23,051 bases of DNA from positions 1 through 23,051 of the forward strand of contig JAHKLH010000002.1 of assembly GCA_029856635.1 (NCBI GenBank), written 5' to 3'. The number at the start of each line of letters is the position of its first letter. The stretch's first letter is position 1. Positions 6,798 to 15,089 of this stretch are shown here, piece after piece. The position numbers and the translations under genes are program-made. The notes under the pieces were generated by a model. It saw only the letters and a list, made by a program, of their open reading frames with translations, did no database searches and had not been told where the DNA came from. The DNA is from Candidatus Njordarchaeota archaeon. GTDB taxonomy: Archaea > Asgardarchaeota > Njordarchaeia > Njordarchaeales > JAHKLH01.

Positions 6798-8059
6798 ATT
6801 TCTAATTTCCAAGACTCTAAATAACGCTTTTGCTCCTCAGTTAACTCATCAATTTCCACTTTGAGTGTTTTCAATTTAAGTTTTGCTACCAACTCATCAA
6901 TTTCCCTAGGAACGCGATATAATTGTTTCTTAAGTTTTCCCTTATTCTTAATTAACCACTCCACAGAGAGAGCCTGTAAACTAAATGAAAGGTCCATGAC
7001 CTCAACTGGATGGCCTTGCCCACAAACTAAGTTCACCAAACGACCTTTTCCGAGCAAATACAACTTTTTTCCGTTTTTCAGAGTAAATTCTTCGATTAAG
7101 TAGTCATTATAAGGTAATCCAAAATAACGTAATTTTCTTTTCTTGATGGAAATACTTTCGAGATCTGATATCCATACTTCAACGTTAAAATGGCCTGCAT
7201 TTGCGAATATGCATCCATCTTTAGCAGCTAAAAAGTGTTCTTTTCTAACAACTTTGATATTTCCAGTGGCAGTTATCACAAAATCTGCATGCTTAACGGC
7301 ATCAATTAAGCGCATTACATGAAAACCATCCATAATTGCCTCGCATGCACGAATTGGATCAACTTCACACACGATCACGTTAGCTCCCATTCCCTTAGCT
7401 TTAAACGCAATTCCTCTTCCACACCATCCATAACCACATACAACAATAGTCTTACCTGATAGACACAAGTTAGTTGCATTCATAATTCCAAAGATTGTTG
7501 ATTCGCCCGTTCCATAACGATTATCAAATAAATATTTCATACGTGCTTCATTAACTAGCACGACTGGGTATTTTAAAATTCCCTCCTTTTGCATCGCAAA
7601 TAAGCGTTTTACTCCCGTTGTTGTTTCTTCCGTTCCTCCTATTATGTCCTTTGCCAATTCAGGAAGTTCCGCATGTACCAAGTAGTGAGTGTCGCCGCCA
7701 TCATCAATGATTATGTCTGGTTCGATATCTAGTGCGCGCCTAATTGATTCCCAATATTCCTCTTCCGACATACCTCTTTTTGCATAAACACGAGCATATT
7801 TTCTGAGAGCTTCGGCAACATCATCTTGTGTTGTTTCAGGATTACATGCGGCAACAGATACTTTAGCTCCACCTGCAACAAGAGTTTTAATTAATGTTGC
7901 CGTTTTTGCCTCGACATGAAGTGTTGCTGTTATTTTTATTCCTTTCAGAGGTTTTTCTTTTTCCCAACGTTTTCTTATTTCAGCTAGAATTTTCATCCAG
8001 TTTTCTGCCCACTCTATTTTCTGAAGTCCTTTCTCCATTAAATCTTCATTCACATTCAT
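6794..8059 (-). CDS. ahcY: Adenosylhomocysteinase (S-adenosyl-L-homocysteine hydrolase)
   Basis: NAD-dependent cytosolic enzyme that reversibly splits S-adenosylhomocysteine to adenosine and homocysteine, relieving product inhibition of SAM methyltransferases. The protein is 421 aa, the usual archaeal length. Visible parts are ATLHVEAKTA and CNPETTQDD (substrate domain), DDGGDTHYLVHAE with the catalytic Asp, EETTTGVKRL, MKYLFDNRYGTGES with catalytic Lys and Asp-Asn, the Rossmann motif VVCGYGWCGRGIAFKAKGMGA, and a C terminus ending RYLESWKLEI. The usual catalytic-loop Cys is Thr here, as in other archaeal forms. The reading frame stays open 57 codons further upstream, but that extension runs into the divergent gene and has no family similarity, so I place the start at ATG 8059. 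A TATA element about 26 bases upstream predicts a nearly leaderless mRNA. Confidence 0.96.
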   Translation of the reverse strand: MNVNEDLMEKGLQKIEWAENWMKILAEIRKRWEKEKPLKGIKITATLHVEAKTATLIKTLVAGGAKVSVAACNPETTQDDVAEALRKYARVYAKRGMSEEEYWESIRRALDIEPDIIIDDGGDTHYLVHAELPELAKDIIGGTEETTTGVKRLFAMQKEGILKYPVVLVNEARMKYLFDNRYGTGESTIFGIMNATNLCLSGKTIVVCGYGWCGRGIAFKAKGMGANVIVCEVDPIRACEAIMDGFHVMRLIDAVKHADFVITATGNIKVVRKEHFLAAKDGCIFANAGHFNVEVWISDLESISIKKRKLRYFGLPYNDYLIEEFTLKNGKKLYLLGKGRLVNLVCGQGHPVEVMDLSFSLQALSVEWLIKNKGKLKKQLYRVPREIDELVAKLKLKTLKVEIDELTEEQKRYLESWKLEI

Positions 8060-8078
8060 GCACCGAAAATGAAGTAGC

Positions 8079-8092
8079 CTTTTTAAAAAAAG
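8079..8092. promoter_or_regulatory. Shared TATA element between divergent SAHH and FAD-dehydrogenase genes
   Basis: CTTTTTAAAAAAAG is the only TATA-like motif in the roughly 60-base gap. Twenty-six bases from its centre fall near 8060 on the minus strand, right at the SAHH ATG, and near 8112 on the plus strand, right at the start of the FAD gene. This suggests very short or absent leaders on both sides. Inference from spacing. Confidence 0.4.
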
Positions 8093-8120
8093 AATTTCTG
8101 ATGAATTTTTGGTGCAAAGT

Positions 8121-9497
8121 GTGAAGAAATACGACGTAATAATCGTTGGGTGTGGTCCAGCAGGAATCTTTACAGCAATCGAATTAATTAAACATGCAAA
8201 AGATAAGTTCAAAATTTTGATGATTGACAAGGGTGCAGATATAGAAGAAAGGAAGAAAACAAGAGATTACTTGTGTGGTTGGGGAGGGGCTGGTGCATTT
8301 GCGGACGGCAAGGTTAATCTTACTCATGAAATTGGTGGTTGGCTTAATGATATTCTAGCGGAGAGGGAACTCAAAAAACTTATTATGTATGTGGACAAAA
8401 TATGGCAAGAATTAGCACCAGAATCGATTGTCTATATGCCAGATGATGATGCTGTGGCAGAATTAAAAATGAGAGCGCGACGAGCCCATTTAAAATTAAT
8501 CTCCTATCCCACACGTCATATTGGTACAGACAAAACGGCACAAGCATTATTTCGTGCAAAGAAGATGCTAGAACCTTATGTTGAAATAAAATTGAAAACA
8601 GAGGTCAAACGAATACTGGTTGAAGACAATAAGGTTACGGGTATTGAGCTGAGTGATGGAGAAAAGATACATGGAAGATATGTGGTAGTTGCTCCAGGGC
8701 GTTCTGGTGCTAAATGGTTTGTATCAGAGGTTAGAAGATTAGGGATTCCATTAAGAATAAATCCTGTGGACATAGGAGTTCGTGTAGAGGTTTTGTCAGA
8801 TGTTTTGGCGGAACTAACGGATATCCAGTATGAACCAAAATTAATTTATTACTCAAAGACCTTCGATGATAAAGTGAGAACTTTCTGTGTAAATCCGTAC
8901 GGATTTGTGGTTAAGGAAAGATACGAAGACATAGTTACTGTTAATGGACATAGTTATCAGAATAAAAAGAGTGATAATACAAATTTTGCAATTCTGGTTA
9001 CTTCTTACTTTACATGGCCGTTTAAAGATCCAATTGAATACGGAAAATCAATAGCAAGATTAGCGAACTTGCTCTCTGGTGGTAGCGTATTAGTACAAAG
9101 ACTTGGAGACTTACTAAGGGGAAGAAGAAGTACGCCAGAAAGAATAAACAGAAGTGCTGTGGAGCCAACACTTACAGACGCGATCCCCGGGGATATATCC
9201 TATGCATTACCACATCGAATTTTGACCGATATTCTTGAAATGCTTGAAGCTCTCAATAAAATAGCGCCTGGTGTTTATTCCGATCATACCTTACTTTATG
9301 CTGTTGAAGTTAAGTTTTACTCTGCACGAGTTGACGTCACAACCGAACTTGAAGCAAAAGGTATTAGAAACTTATTTGCAATCGGTGATGGTGCTGGAAT
9401 TACGAGAAGTCTAGCACAAGCAAGTGCTTCAGGAGTAATCGCAGCTCAAGCTATTCTGAGGAGAGAAGGATTACTAAAGGAATCTCTCTTATTTTAA
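8121..9497 (+). CDS. FAD-dependent dehydrogenase, COG2509-like
   Basis: Predicted flavoprotein oxidoreductase of about 458 aa; the family is widespread but its reaction is not established. The N-terminal dinucleotide-binding motif is VIIVGCGPAGIFTAIEL (about residues 5-21). It is followed by the family-typical CGWGGAGAFADGKVNL (about 53-68), RHIGTDK (about 134-140) and, at the C terminus, the FAD-binding GIRNLFAIGDGAGITRSLAQASASG with the conserved GD. No membrane segment is seen. The start is uncertain: GTG 8121 gives the usual MKKYDVIIVG beginning and has GGTG six bases upstream; in-frame TTG 8109 and GTG 8112 are alternatives. It is divergent from SAHH and followed by a 126-base gap before the acyl-CoA synthetase gene. 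Confidence 0.88.
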   Translation: MKKYDVIIVGCGPAGIFTAIELIKHAKDKFKILMIDKGADIEERKKTRDYLCGWGGAGAFADGKVNLTHEIGGWLNDILAERELKKLIMYVDKIWQELAPESIVYMPDDDAVAELKMRARRAHLKLISYPTRHIGTDKTAQALFRAKKMLEPYVEIKLKTEVKRILVEDNKVTGIELSDGEKIHGRYVVVAPGRSGAKWFVSEVRRLGIPLRINPVDIGVRVEVLSDVLAELTDIQYEPKLIYYSKTFDDKVRTFCVNPYGFVVKERYEDIVTVNGHSYQNKKSDNTNFAILVTSYFTWPFKDPIEYGKSIARLANLLSGGSVLVQRLGDLLRGRRSTPERINRSAVEPTLTDAIPGDISYALPHRILTDILEMLEALNKIAPGVYSDHTLLYAVEVKFYSARVDVTTELEAKGIRNLFAIGDGAGITRSLAQASASGVIAAQAILRREGLLKESLLF

Positions 9498-9623
9498 TCC
9501 TAAGCATGAGCAATTATTTGTGATTAAGTAGTAAACTTGAACTATTATGGAGAGTAGGTATAAACAACACTAATTTGTATTAACTTTATGTAAGACATAC
9601 TCTTTTTCTTTTTGGTGACAGTA

Positions 9624-11177
9624 ATGAATAAATACAAACAGACTGCAGTCGCATCAAAGGATTTTGAAGAAATGGTTAAGAGAGCAGTGGAAGAACTAAA
9701 ACCATTCTTTCAACCAAAATCGATTGCGGTAATTGGTGCATCGCATGATGTAAATTCCCCAGGATGGGTAGTATTCAAGCAACTCATTGAATACCATCGC
9801 AAGGGACTACTTAAAGCGAAAGTTTATGGAGTGAATATTAAAGGTGGTGAATTATTTGGCGAAAAATTATATAAAGGAATTACAGATATTCCTGACGATA
9901 TTGACCTTGCAGTAATAATAATACCTGCAAGATTTGTACCACGAGCAATGGAGGATTGTGGGAAAAAGAAAGTCAGATGTGCTATTATTATATCCGCAGG
10001 TTTTAGTGAAATAGGTAACACTGAATTAGAAGAAGAAGTAAAAAGAATAGCGGAAAAGTATCATATCAGAGTCATGGGTCCAAATTGCCTTGGTGTTTAT
10101 GATGCTATATCTTACGTCGACACGTTGTTTGTTCCTCAATTTAAGCAACTTGAAGGTAAAGATGTACTATCGCTTCCAAGACCTAAATTAGGCCCAATTC
10201 TTTTCTATTCGCAATCTGGAGCACTAGGAGCAGCGGTTCTTGATTACATGTATGGTGAAGAAATAGGGATTTCCAAGTTCGTATCCGTTGGAAATAAAAT
10301 GGATATAGACGAAGTTGATACTCTTCTTTGGGCTAAAGAAGATCCACATGTACGAGTAGTAATGATGTACATTGAAGGTCTCAAAGCAGAACGAGCTAGA
10401 TTATTTGTAGAGGTAGCTAGAGAATTCGTTAAACATAAGCCCCTAGTTATTCTAAAGGGTGGAAAAGGTGGTGCAGCAGCTGCAAGAGCGGTTATGTCGC
10501 ACACGGCATCAATGGCAGGGGCATGGCGCGTTTATGAAGCTGCTTTTAGGCAAATTGGTGCAATAATAGCGGACGATTTACTAAAGATGCTAGATGCAGC
10601 TAAAGCATTGGCATTTCAGCCACCTGCTGCTGGAAAAAGAATAGCGATTGTCACAAATGGAGGTGGTGCGGGAGTTCTGGCTACAGATGCTGCTGAAGCA
10701 ATAGGATTAGAGGTTCCAGCGCCATCAGAAAAGGTTTTAAATGAATTTAGAAAAGCTCAAAAAGAAAAATTAATCGTTGAATTTGCAACATTTTCAAATC
10801 CATTTGATTTAACAGGATCGGCAACAGATGACTCGTATTTGGCAGCAATAGATATTGTAATGAAATCCCCTGAATTTGATGCAGTGTTAGTAATTGGTTT
10901 GCATCATGTTCCAACTCTTTCTGATAAATTTGTTGATAAAATTTGTAAACTGATTAGAAAATACAAAAAGCCCGTTGTAGCTGTTGACATCGGGGGTGCG
11001 GAGTATGCAAAATATGTAAGGGCTAGATTTGATGACTATGGAATTCCTGCATTTCCTACTCCAGAACGTGGGATATATGCTTTATGGTCTCTCGTTAAGT
11101 ACGGTCAAACGTTAAAGAAGCTAGGTGTATTTGACGAATATATCAAGAAATGGAAGCATGTTGAAGTTAGACAATAA
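9624..11177 (+). CDS. Acyl-CoA synthetase (ADP-forming), alpha subunit
   Basis: Catalytic subunit of archaeal ADP-forming acyl-CoA synthetase (ACD), which converts an acyl-CoA, ADP and phosphate to free acid, CoA and ATP, conserving energy from peptide or sugar fermentation. The 517-aa chain has an N-terminal CoA-binding Rossmann domain (KSIAVIGASHDVNSPG, about 32-47; IISAGFSEIG; MGPNCLGVYD), then the succinyl-CoA-synthetase-like domains (FYSQSGALGAAVLDYM), and the phosphohistidine segment SHTASMAG with H293. The length matches separate alpha subunits; the ATP-grasp beta subunit is not fused and not in the window. The start at ATG 9624 is chosen because GGTGAC at 9614-9619 lies four bases upstream; in-frame TTG 9612 and GTG 9615 overlap that Shine-Dalgarno. 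The acyl substrate is unknown. Confidence 0.93.
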   Translation: MNKYKQTAVASKDFEEMVKRAVEELKPFFQPKSIAVIGASHDVNSPGWVVFKQLIEYHRKGLLKAKVYGVNIKGGELFGEKLYKGITDIPDDIDLAVIIIPARFVPRAMEDCGKKKVRCAIIISAGFSEIGNTELEEEVKRIAEKYHIRVMGPNCLGVYDAISYVDTLFVPQFKQLEGKDVLSLPRPKLGPILFYSQSGALGAAVLDYMYGEEIGISKFVSVGNKMDIDEVDTLLWAKEDPHVRVVMMYIEGLKAERARLFVEVAREFVKHKPLVILKGGKGGAAAARAVMSHTASMAGAWRVYEAAFRQIGAIIADDLLKMLDAAKALAFQPPAAGKRIAIVTNGGGAGVLATDAAEAIGLEVPAPSEKVLNEFRKAQKEKLIVEFATFSNPFDLTGSATDDSYLAAIDIVMKSPEFDAVLVIGLHHVPTLSDKFVDKICKLIRKYKKPVVAVDIGGAEYAKYVRARFDDYGIPAFPTPERGIYALWSLVKYGQTLKKLGVFDEYIKKWKHVEVRQ

Positions 11178-11207
11178 TTTTTGGGAGCTTTTATTGTTTT
11201 CTGTGTT

Positions 11208-11648
11208 TTACTCTCTCATGATTAAATCGCTTAAGATTTCCTTTCCTCTCAATGTTGCTACGCGTCTTATTACTTTTCTTCCAGAGCTATCAACTATGAT
11301 AATTTCCGCGGTAATTTGCTTATTCTCACTTTCTTTGGGGTTAACCCAGAGAGACTGCCGAAATGCAACTACGACGATATTATTTGGTAAATTTGAAATA
11401 TCAACAACGTAAGTTTTTCCTCCGCTCTTATCTTCTTTTACATCGATTCCTCGAGAAATGTTGGTATGCCACGACTTAATTAGTGCACAAAGTTTCGCGA
11501 ATTCTTGTATGAAATCACTCAATTTAGGAACATTGAATACGCCTTCAATGTAGGTGTTTAACTCTTTTAATTTTTCTTTTGGTATAACTGCAATGCTAGA
11601 GTAATTTCGTTTGTCCAGCTTTTCAAGGAATATTAACTTCGAACTCAC
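11208..11648 (-). CDS. Hypothetical protein, 146 aa
   Basis: Not recognised. The protein is soluble-looking: an N-terminal segment with KEKLKELNTYIEGVF, a helical middle (SDFIQEFAKLCALIKSW) and a C-terminal half with alternating hydrophobic strands (TYVVDISNLPNNIVVVAF, AEIIIVDSSGRKVIRRVATL). That pattern suggests a small alpha/beta or beta-sandwich domain, but no motif supports a function. The start is GTG 11648 with GGGG seven bases upstream, the best available. It is divergent from the TGS GTPase gene and convergent with the acyl-CoA synthetase gene, so it is probably transcribed alone. Confidence 0.75.
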   Translation of the reverse strand: MSSKLIFLEKLDKRNYSSIAVIPKEKLKELNTYIEGVFNVPKLSDFIQEFAKLCALIKSWHTNISRGIDVKEDKSGGKTYVVDISNLPNNIVVVAFRQSLWVNPKESENKQITAEIIIVDSSGRKVIRRVATLRGKEILSDLIMRE

Positions 11649-11686
11649 TTTATTCCCCAGTATTTCTATTTAAAGAAGTTAAAAAA

Positions 11687-11698
11687 GATATATTTAAA
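11687..11698. promoter_or_regulatory. TATA-like element between divergent genes
   Basis: GATATATTTAAA is a strong TATA-like match. On the minus strand it predicts a start near 11667, giving a short leader with a Shine-Dalgarno for the hypothetical gene; on the plus strand it predicts a leader of about 40 bases ahead of ATG 11762, whose Shine-Dalgarno is GGGAG. Inference from motif and spacing. Confidence 0.4.
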
Positions 11699-11761
11699 CG
11701 TAATTAGCGGATGTTGTAGAATTTTTCTAGCTCTTTTTCTTACATATAGGGAGAATCAAGA

Positions 11762-12979
11762 ATGCTTCTAGGCGAGCTTCCACTAATTGGTGTAGTAGGG
11801 AAACCAAACTCGGGAAAGACTACTTTCTGGAATTCGGCAACGGGCGGTAATGCAAAAACATCACCAATACCGTTTACAACAATTGAGCCAAACGAGGGAG
11901 TAGCATTCGTTACACGGCCGTGCATTGAAAAGGAATTTAATGTAACTTGTAATCCGCGATCAGGTTTGTGCATAGAGGGAATCCGACATATTCCAATAAA
12001 ATTACTTGATGTTGCGGGACTTGTTCCTGATGCATGGAAAGGAAGAGGACTTGGTAATCAATTTCTTGATCATTTGCGTCAGGCAGAGGTATTACTACAT
12101 ATTATTGATGCATCGGGTAGATTTGACGCAGATGGAAATGATTTAGGACGTGTTGGTGCATGGGATCCTATAAATGATGTTAAATTTCTTGAAAATGAAA
12201 TTTCGAGATGGCTATGGCAAATCATTAAACGAGATTGGGAGCGATTCTCACGCAGGGTTGAAGTGGAAAAAAGAGACTTGGTTGAGGTATTAGCTATAAG
12301 GCTCTCTGGTTTAGCAGTAACCGAAGAACACATAAAAAAAGCAATAGAGCTTACTGATTTAAATCCAGAAAAACCTACTTTATGGTCTGATGATGATCTG
12401 TTGAGATTTGCGATTAATTTAAGAAAAGTTCGTATGCCAATAGTTATTGTCGCGAATAAGGTAGATATACCAAAAGCTAGAGAAAACGTTGATCGAATGA
12501 AAGAGGCAGGCATAGAATGTATTCCTGCATCAGCACTTGCTGAATTAATTTTGATTAAGTTAACTGAAAAAGGTGCGATAAGATATATTCGTGGATCGAA
12601 TTCTTTTGAGGTTCTCAATCCGAATTTATTATCAAATAAGGAAAAGAAAGCGTTAGAAATGATCGAAGAAATCTTAGACATTTATGGTTCCACGGGCGTG
12701 CAAAAAGCAATTAATACCGCAGTATTTGATGTAACAAAGATGATTGTCGTTTATCCCGTAGCTGATGAAAAGAATTTGACTGATAAACAAGGGCGTGTGC
12801 TTCCTGATGCAATACTAGTTCGACAAGGAACAACACTTGAAGAGCTTGCTGGGATGATTCACTCAGATTTTGCAAAAACGTTGTTATATGGAATCAATGC
12901 AAGAACGAAAAGAAAATTACCCAAGAACTATGTTCTCAAAGACAATGACGTGATTCGTCTTGTTGTGGCCGCTCGCTAG
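11762..12979 (+). CDS. TGS-domain GTPase of the archaeal YchF/Ola1-related group (Obg superfamily)
   Basis: Predicted translation-associated P-loop GTPase of 405 aa. G1 is GKPNSGKT (13-20), the G2 region is PFTTIEPNEG, G3 is DVAGLVP, G4 is NKVD and G5 is SAL. The G4 motif NKxD predicts GTP specificity, unlike true YchF/OLA1 proteins, which have NxxE and prefer ATP. Between G2 and G3 is a cysteine-containing insert (CIEKEFNVTCNPRSGLC) that I recall in archaeal members. The C-terminal roughly 80 residues form the TGS domain, ending LKDNDVIRLVVAAR. The family binds ribosomes; its exact role in archaea is not settled. The start at ATG 11762 follows GGGAG. The S17e gene follows after 62 bases on the same strand. 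Confidence 0.92.
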   Translation: MLLGELPLIGVVGKPNSGKTTFWNSATGGNAKTSPIPFTTIEPNEGVAFVTRPCIEKEFNVTCNPRSGLCIEGIRHIPIKLLDVAGLVPDAWKGRGLGNQFLDHLRQAEVLLHIIDASGRFDADGNDLGRVGAWDPINDVKFLENEISRWLWQIIKRDWERFSRRVEVEKRDLVEVLAIRLSGLAVTEEHIKKAIELTDLNPEKPTLWSDDDLLRFAINLRKVRMPIVIVANKVDIPKARENVDRMKEAGIECIPASALAELILIKLTEKGAIRYIRGSNSFEVLNPNLLSNKEKKALEMIEEILDIYGSTGVQKAINTAVFDVTKMIVVYPVADEKNLTDKQGRVLPDAILVRQGTTLEELAGMIHSDFAKTLLYGINARTKRKLPKNYVLKDNDVIRLVVAAR

Positions 12980-13041
12980 GTTTTAATATTTTTAACAAAA
13001 TCTTTTATTTTCGAGTCTACTTTGAGAAGATGGGAGAAAAA

Positions 13042-13449
13042 ATGGCAAGGATTAGAACAAAACCAATAAAGATTGCAGCACGTGTTATTGTTGCGAATTA
13101 TTGGGAGTACTTGCAGGAGTTGTATGATAAACTAGAAACAGTAGCGGAAGTTGACAGGAAACTTGCTGGTGATTTAAAGTGGGAGTTTCTTAAGAAGCTT
13201 GTGGATATTGTTGCGGAAACACCGAGTAAAAGAATTCGCAATAGAATTGCTGGTTATATTGTTCGTATTATGCACCAAATATTAGATCTTGAGCGTATTT
13301 CAATAGATGAACTAAAACAAAAGTACGGACCATTAATTGGTCGTTCGATCGGAAGAGCGATGTCGCCCGCAGAAGCAAAATCTGCGGAAGTTGAGGAAGA
13401 GGAGGAAGAAGAAGCAGAAGAAGGCGAAGAAGAAAAGACGCAAGAATAG
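13042..13449 (+). CDS. rps17e: Ribosomal protein S17e (eS17), extended form
   Basis: Small-subunit ribosomal protein shared by archaea and eukaryotes. The N terminus MARIRTKPIKIAARVI and the core PSKRIRNRIAGYIVRIM match the S17e signature. At 135 aa it is about twice as long as usual archaeal forms (roughly 60-80 aa): the linker between the two conserved blocks is about 15-20 residues longer (VDRKLAGDLKWEFLKKLVD region), a helix follows the core, and the last 20 or so residues are almost all Glu with Ala and Gly. The KIAARVIVANYW beginning resembles eukaryotic S17. ATG 13042 is preferred over the in-frame ATG 13030 because GGGAG at 13033-13037 sits properly upstream and the family begins M(A/G)RIRTK. 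It may be cotranscribed with the GTPase gene. Confidence 0.88.
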   Translation: MARIRTKPIKIAARVIVANYWEYLQELYDKLETVAEVDRKLAGDLKWEFLKKLVDIVAETPSKRIRNRIAGYIVRIMHQILDLERISIDELKQKYGPLIGRSIGRAMSPAEAKSAEVEEEEEEEAEEGEEEKTQE

Positions 13450-13517
13450 TTGCAAATGTACTTTTAAACAAAAAGTTGGAATTAATTATTGAACGTTTAA
13501 GGTCATACTAAAATTCT

Positions 13518-14063
13518 TTAAGTCTTTTTTGGTATTTCGGATTCTGGTAGTGGCTCAATATCATCACGTGTAACTTCAACTGGAAAACCAGGTAAATCAG
13601 AAAGTTCAACTAGTACTCTCTTCTTTTCTATGGAAACAATCCTACCTCTTTTTCCACGAAAAACACCGCCAGTGATTTTAACCCATACGCCTGGTTCTAA
13701 TTTGATTTCTTTTGCTACTTCAGGTTTTCTAATTAACAGCTTATCAAGAAACTGTTTTGCTTCTTGTAGTGGTAGTGGTGAATAAGAAAGTAAAACGGTA
13801 TACGGAAAGCCACGTATTGCATCAATAACATCTCGATAATCATCAGCTTCGATGAATACGACTCGGTCTTGATCCCTCAGGATCCATGCCGATCTTATCT
13901 TTAATCCTTTAACTCGGATTCTCTCCTTTATGAGAAATAAGAGTTGTATTTCACGTCCTCTCTGTGTTTGAACAACAAAAATCTTGGGATACTCAATCTC
14001 CTTTTCAAGTTCTTTTTCTTCGTGGAATTCTGACTGATTATTTTCCTCAGCAATCACATTCAT
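13518..14063 (-). CDS. spt5: Transcription elongation factor Spt5 (archaeal NusG)
   Basis: Binds the RNA polymerase clamp together with Spt4 and keeps the enzyme processive; also a candidate link to the ribosome. The 181-aa protein has an N-terminal acidic extension (about residues 5-27, many Glu), the NGN domain (KIFVVQTQRGREIQLLFL onwards to about residue 120), and a KOW domain (LEPGVWVKITGGVFRGKRGRIVSIEKKRV, about 125-155) followed by a short tail. Archaeal Spt5 is usually about 145-155 aa, so the acidic start is extra. The ATG at 14063 lies nine bases after the secE stop, so this is the last gene of the PCNA-IMPase-secE-spt5 operon. It converges with S17e across a 68-base AT-rich gap. Confidence 0.95.
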   Translation of the reverse strand: MNVIAEENNQSEFHEEKELEKEIEYPKIFVVQTQRGREIQLLFLIKERIRVKGLKIRSAWILRDQDRVVFIEADDYRDVIDAIRGFPYTVLLSYSPLPLQEAKQFLDKLLIRKPEVAKEIKLEPGVWVKITGGVFRGKRGRIVSIEKKRVLVELSDLPGFPVEVTRDDIEPLPESEIPKKT

Positions 14064-14072
14064 CGCCTATTT

Positions 14073-14267
14073 TTAGTATGCTGGAATAATAGCATCAACA
14101 ATCATCTTAATTAAAAATCCCAAGCCTCCAAGAATAACTATACCAATTACAGCAAGTAATACTAGACGTGCAATATCGCTACGTGGAGGTATTCCCACAT
14201 ACTTCATTAGCATTTGTATCTTCTTGATGAATTCATCAAGTTTCGCTCCTAAAGATTTTTTGCTCAT
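14073..14267 (-). CDS. secE: Protein translocase subunit SecE/Sss1
   Basis: Single-spanning subunit that clamps the SecY channel of the Sec translocon. The 64-aa protein has an amphipathic N-terminal helix (LDEFIKKIQMLMKYVGIPPRSD) and one transmembrane helix (about residues 35-58, LVLLAVIGIVILGGLGFLIKMIV), the archaeal/eukaryotic Sss1 layout. The start at ATG 14267 is preferred because GTGAG lies five bases upstream; a longer in-frame reading overlaps the preceding gene and adds nothing conserved. It sits directly before spt5, the pairing common in archaea. Confidence 0.95.
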   Translation of the reverse strand: MSKKSLGAKLDEFIKKIQMLMKYVGIPPRSDIARLVLLAVIGIVILGGLGFLIKMIVDAIIPAY

Positions 14268-14283
14268 ACTTCTCACTTCTCTC

Positions 14284-15084
14284 TCAAAAAGAGAAAATTT
14301 CATTTATCACTTCTTTTTTAAGTGTCGCGATAAAAGAAATATAGTCGTGGTGCTTTTTGAGAACTTTAAAGATACCTCCTGCTTCTCTAACAATGAGTGA
14401 GCCCGCTAATATGTCAATAATTCGTATTTTAGATCCAAAGCTTATAGTTGCAAGCAGTCGACCTGCTGCAGTATATGCAAGCGATAAGGCTATCGAACCG
14501 ATGTGACGTAACGCACTAATTTTCTTTAACAAACCAAGGAACTTGAAATCATCTTTAGTCATCGTAACATCAATAGCGGAATATCCAAGTATTGGAGTAA
14601 GATATGGTATTCTTCTGACTTTATCCGTCGTTATTAAATATGCACCTTTATTTTTTTCCGCAATAAAACATTCATGTAAAATTGGACTCCAAATAACTCC
14701 AATTTTAACATTATTTATGTCAATCTCTCCAGGGTATAAAATAGCGATAGAAATACACCAAAAAGGAATTCCAGAAAAGCAATTCCTTGAGCCATCTACG
14801 GGATCTACCACGATTACACCATTTCTGGAATTTCCTCCCCAAAAACCTTTTTCCTCGCCAAATATTGCATGATTTGGAAAATAGATCCGTAGATGTTTCA
14901 CAAGTGTCGTTTCAATTAATAAATCAAATTCATGAGTAGGCTGGCCAAATGGATTTTTGCCGATAATTGTTCTTTTCAGAGTAAACTCGATTATTTTCGT
15001 AGATATTAGTGTTAAAATTTCCTTAATTGCTGTTATCTCCCTAGAGATTTCTGGAATGTTATTTAACTCTGGAAATGTATGAAT
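14284..15084 (-). CDS. Inositol monophosphatase / fructose-1,6-bisphosphatase family protein, apparent ATT start
   Basis: Magnesium-dependent sugar-phosphate phosphatase; archaeal members often hydrolyse both inositol-1-phosphate and fructose-1,6-bisphosphate. Numbered from the ATT at 15084, the metal-binding motifs are GEE (E77, E78), DPVDGSRN (D94, D97) and IIDILAGSLIVREAGG (D224). The only ATG/GTG/TTG in frame near the 5' end is GTG 14901 (residue 62), which would remove the family's N-terminal domain. That domain is plainly present upstream (KEILTLIS, then GKNPFGQPTHEFDLLIE), giving 266 aa, the normal length. The frame is open only to a stop at 15088-15090, and the sole plausible initiation codon behind a Shine-Dalgarno (GGGAT, 15094-15090) is ATT 15084. 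It follows the PCNA stop by ten bases. A sequencing error changing ATG is the main alternative. Confidence 0.9.
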   Translation of the reverse strand: MHTFPELNNIPEISREITAIKEILTLISTKIIEFTLKRTIIGKNPFGQPTHEFDLLIETTLVKHLRIYFPNHAIFGEEKGFWGGNSRNGVIVVDPVDGSRNCFSGIPFWCISIAILYPGEIDINNVKIGVIWSPILHECFIAEKNKGAYLITTDKVRRIPYLTPILGYSAIDVTMTKDDFKFLGLLKKISALRHIGSIALSLAYTAAGRLLATISFGSKIRIIDILAGSLIVREAGGIFKVLKKHHDYISFIATLKKEVINEIFSF

Positions 15085-15089
15085 TTTTT

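Noticed and set aside
8060..8230. N-terminal extension of adenosylhomocysteinase by 57 residues
   Set aside because: It runs through the divergent FAD gene and its promoter, has no family similarity, and ATG 8059 gives the normal length.
9498..9623. 126-base gap before the acyl-CoA synthetase gene as a possible RNA gene
   Set aside because: Weak ATGAGCA and GTGATTA strings are present but no D boxes are at guide distance and there is no stem; only the GGTGAC Shine-Dalgarno is supportable.
12079..12681. Open frame of about 200 codons antisense to the TGS GTPase gene
   Set aside because: It lies wholly inside a well-conserved gene and its translation shows only low-complexity Ser/Ile/Phe text typical of antisense frames.
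14268..14303. SecE extended upstream by 12 residues
   Set aside because: It would overlap the end of the phosphatase gene; ATG 14267 has a better Shine-Dalgarno and gives the normal Sss1 form.
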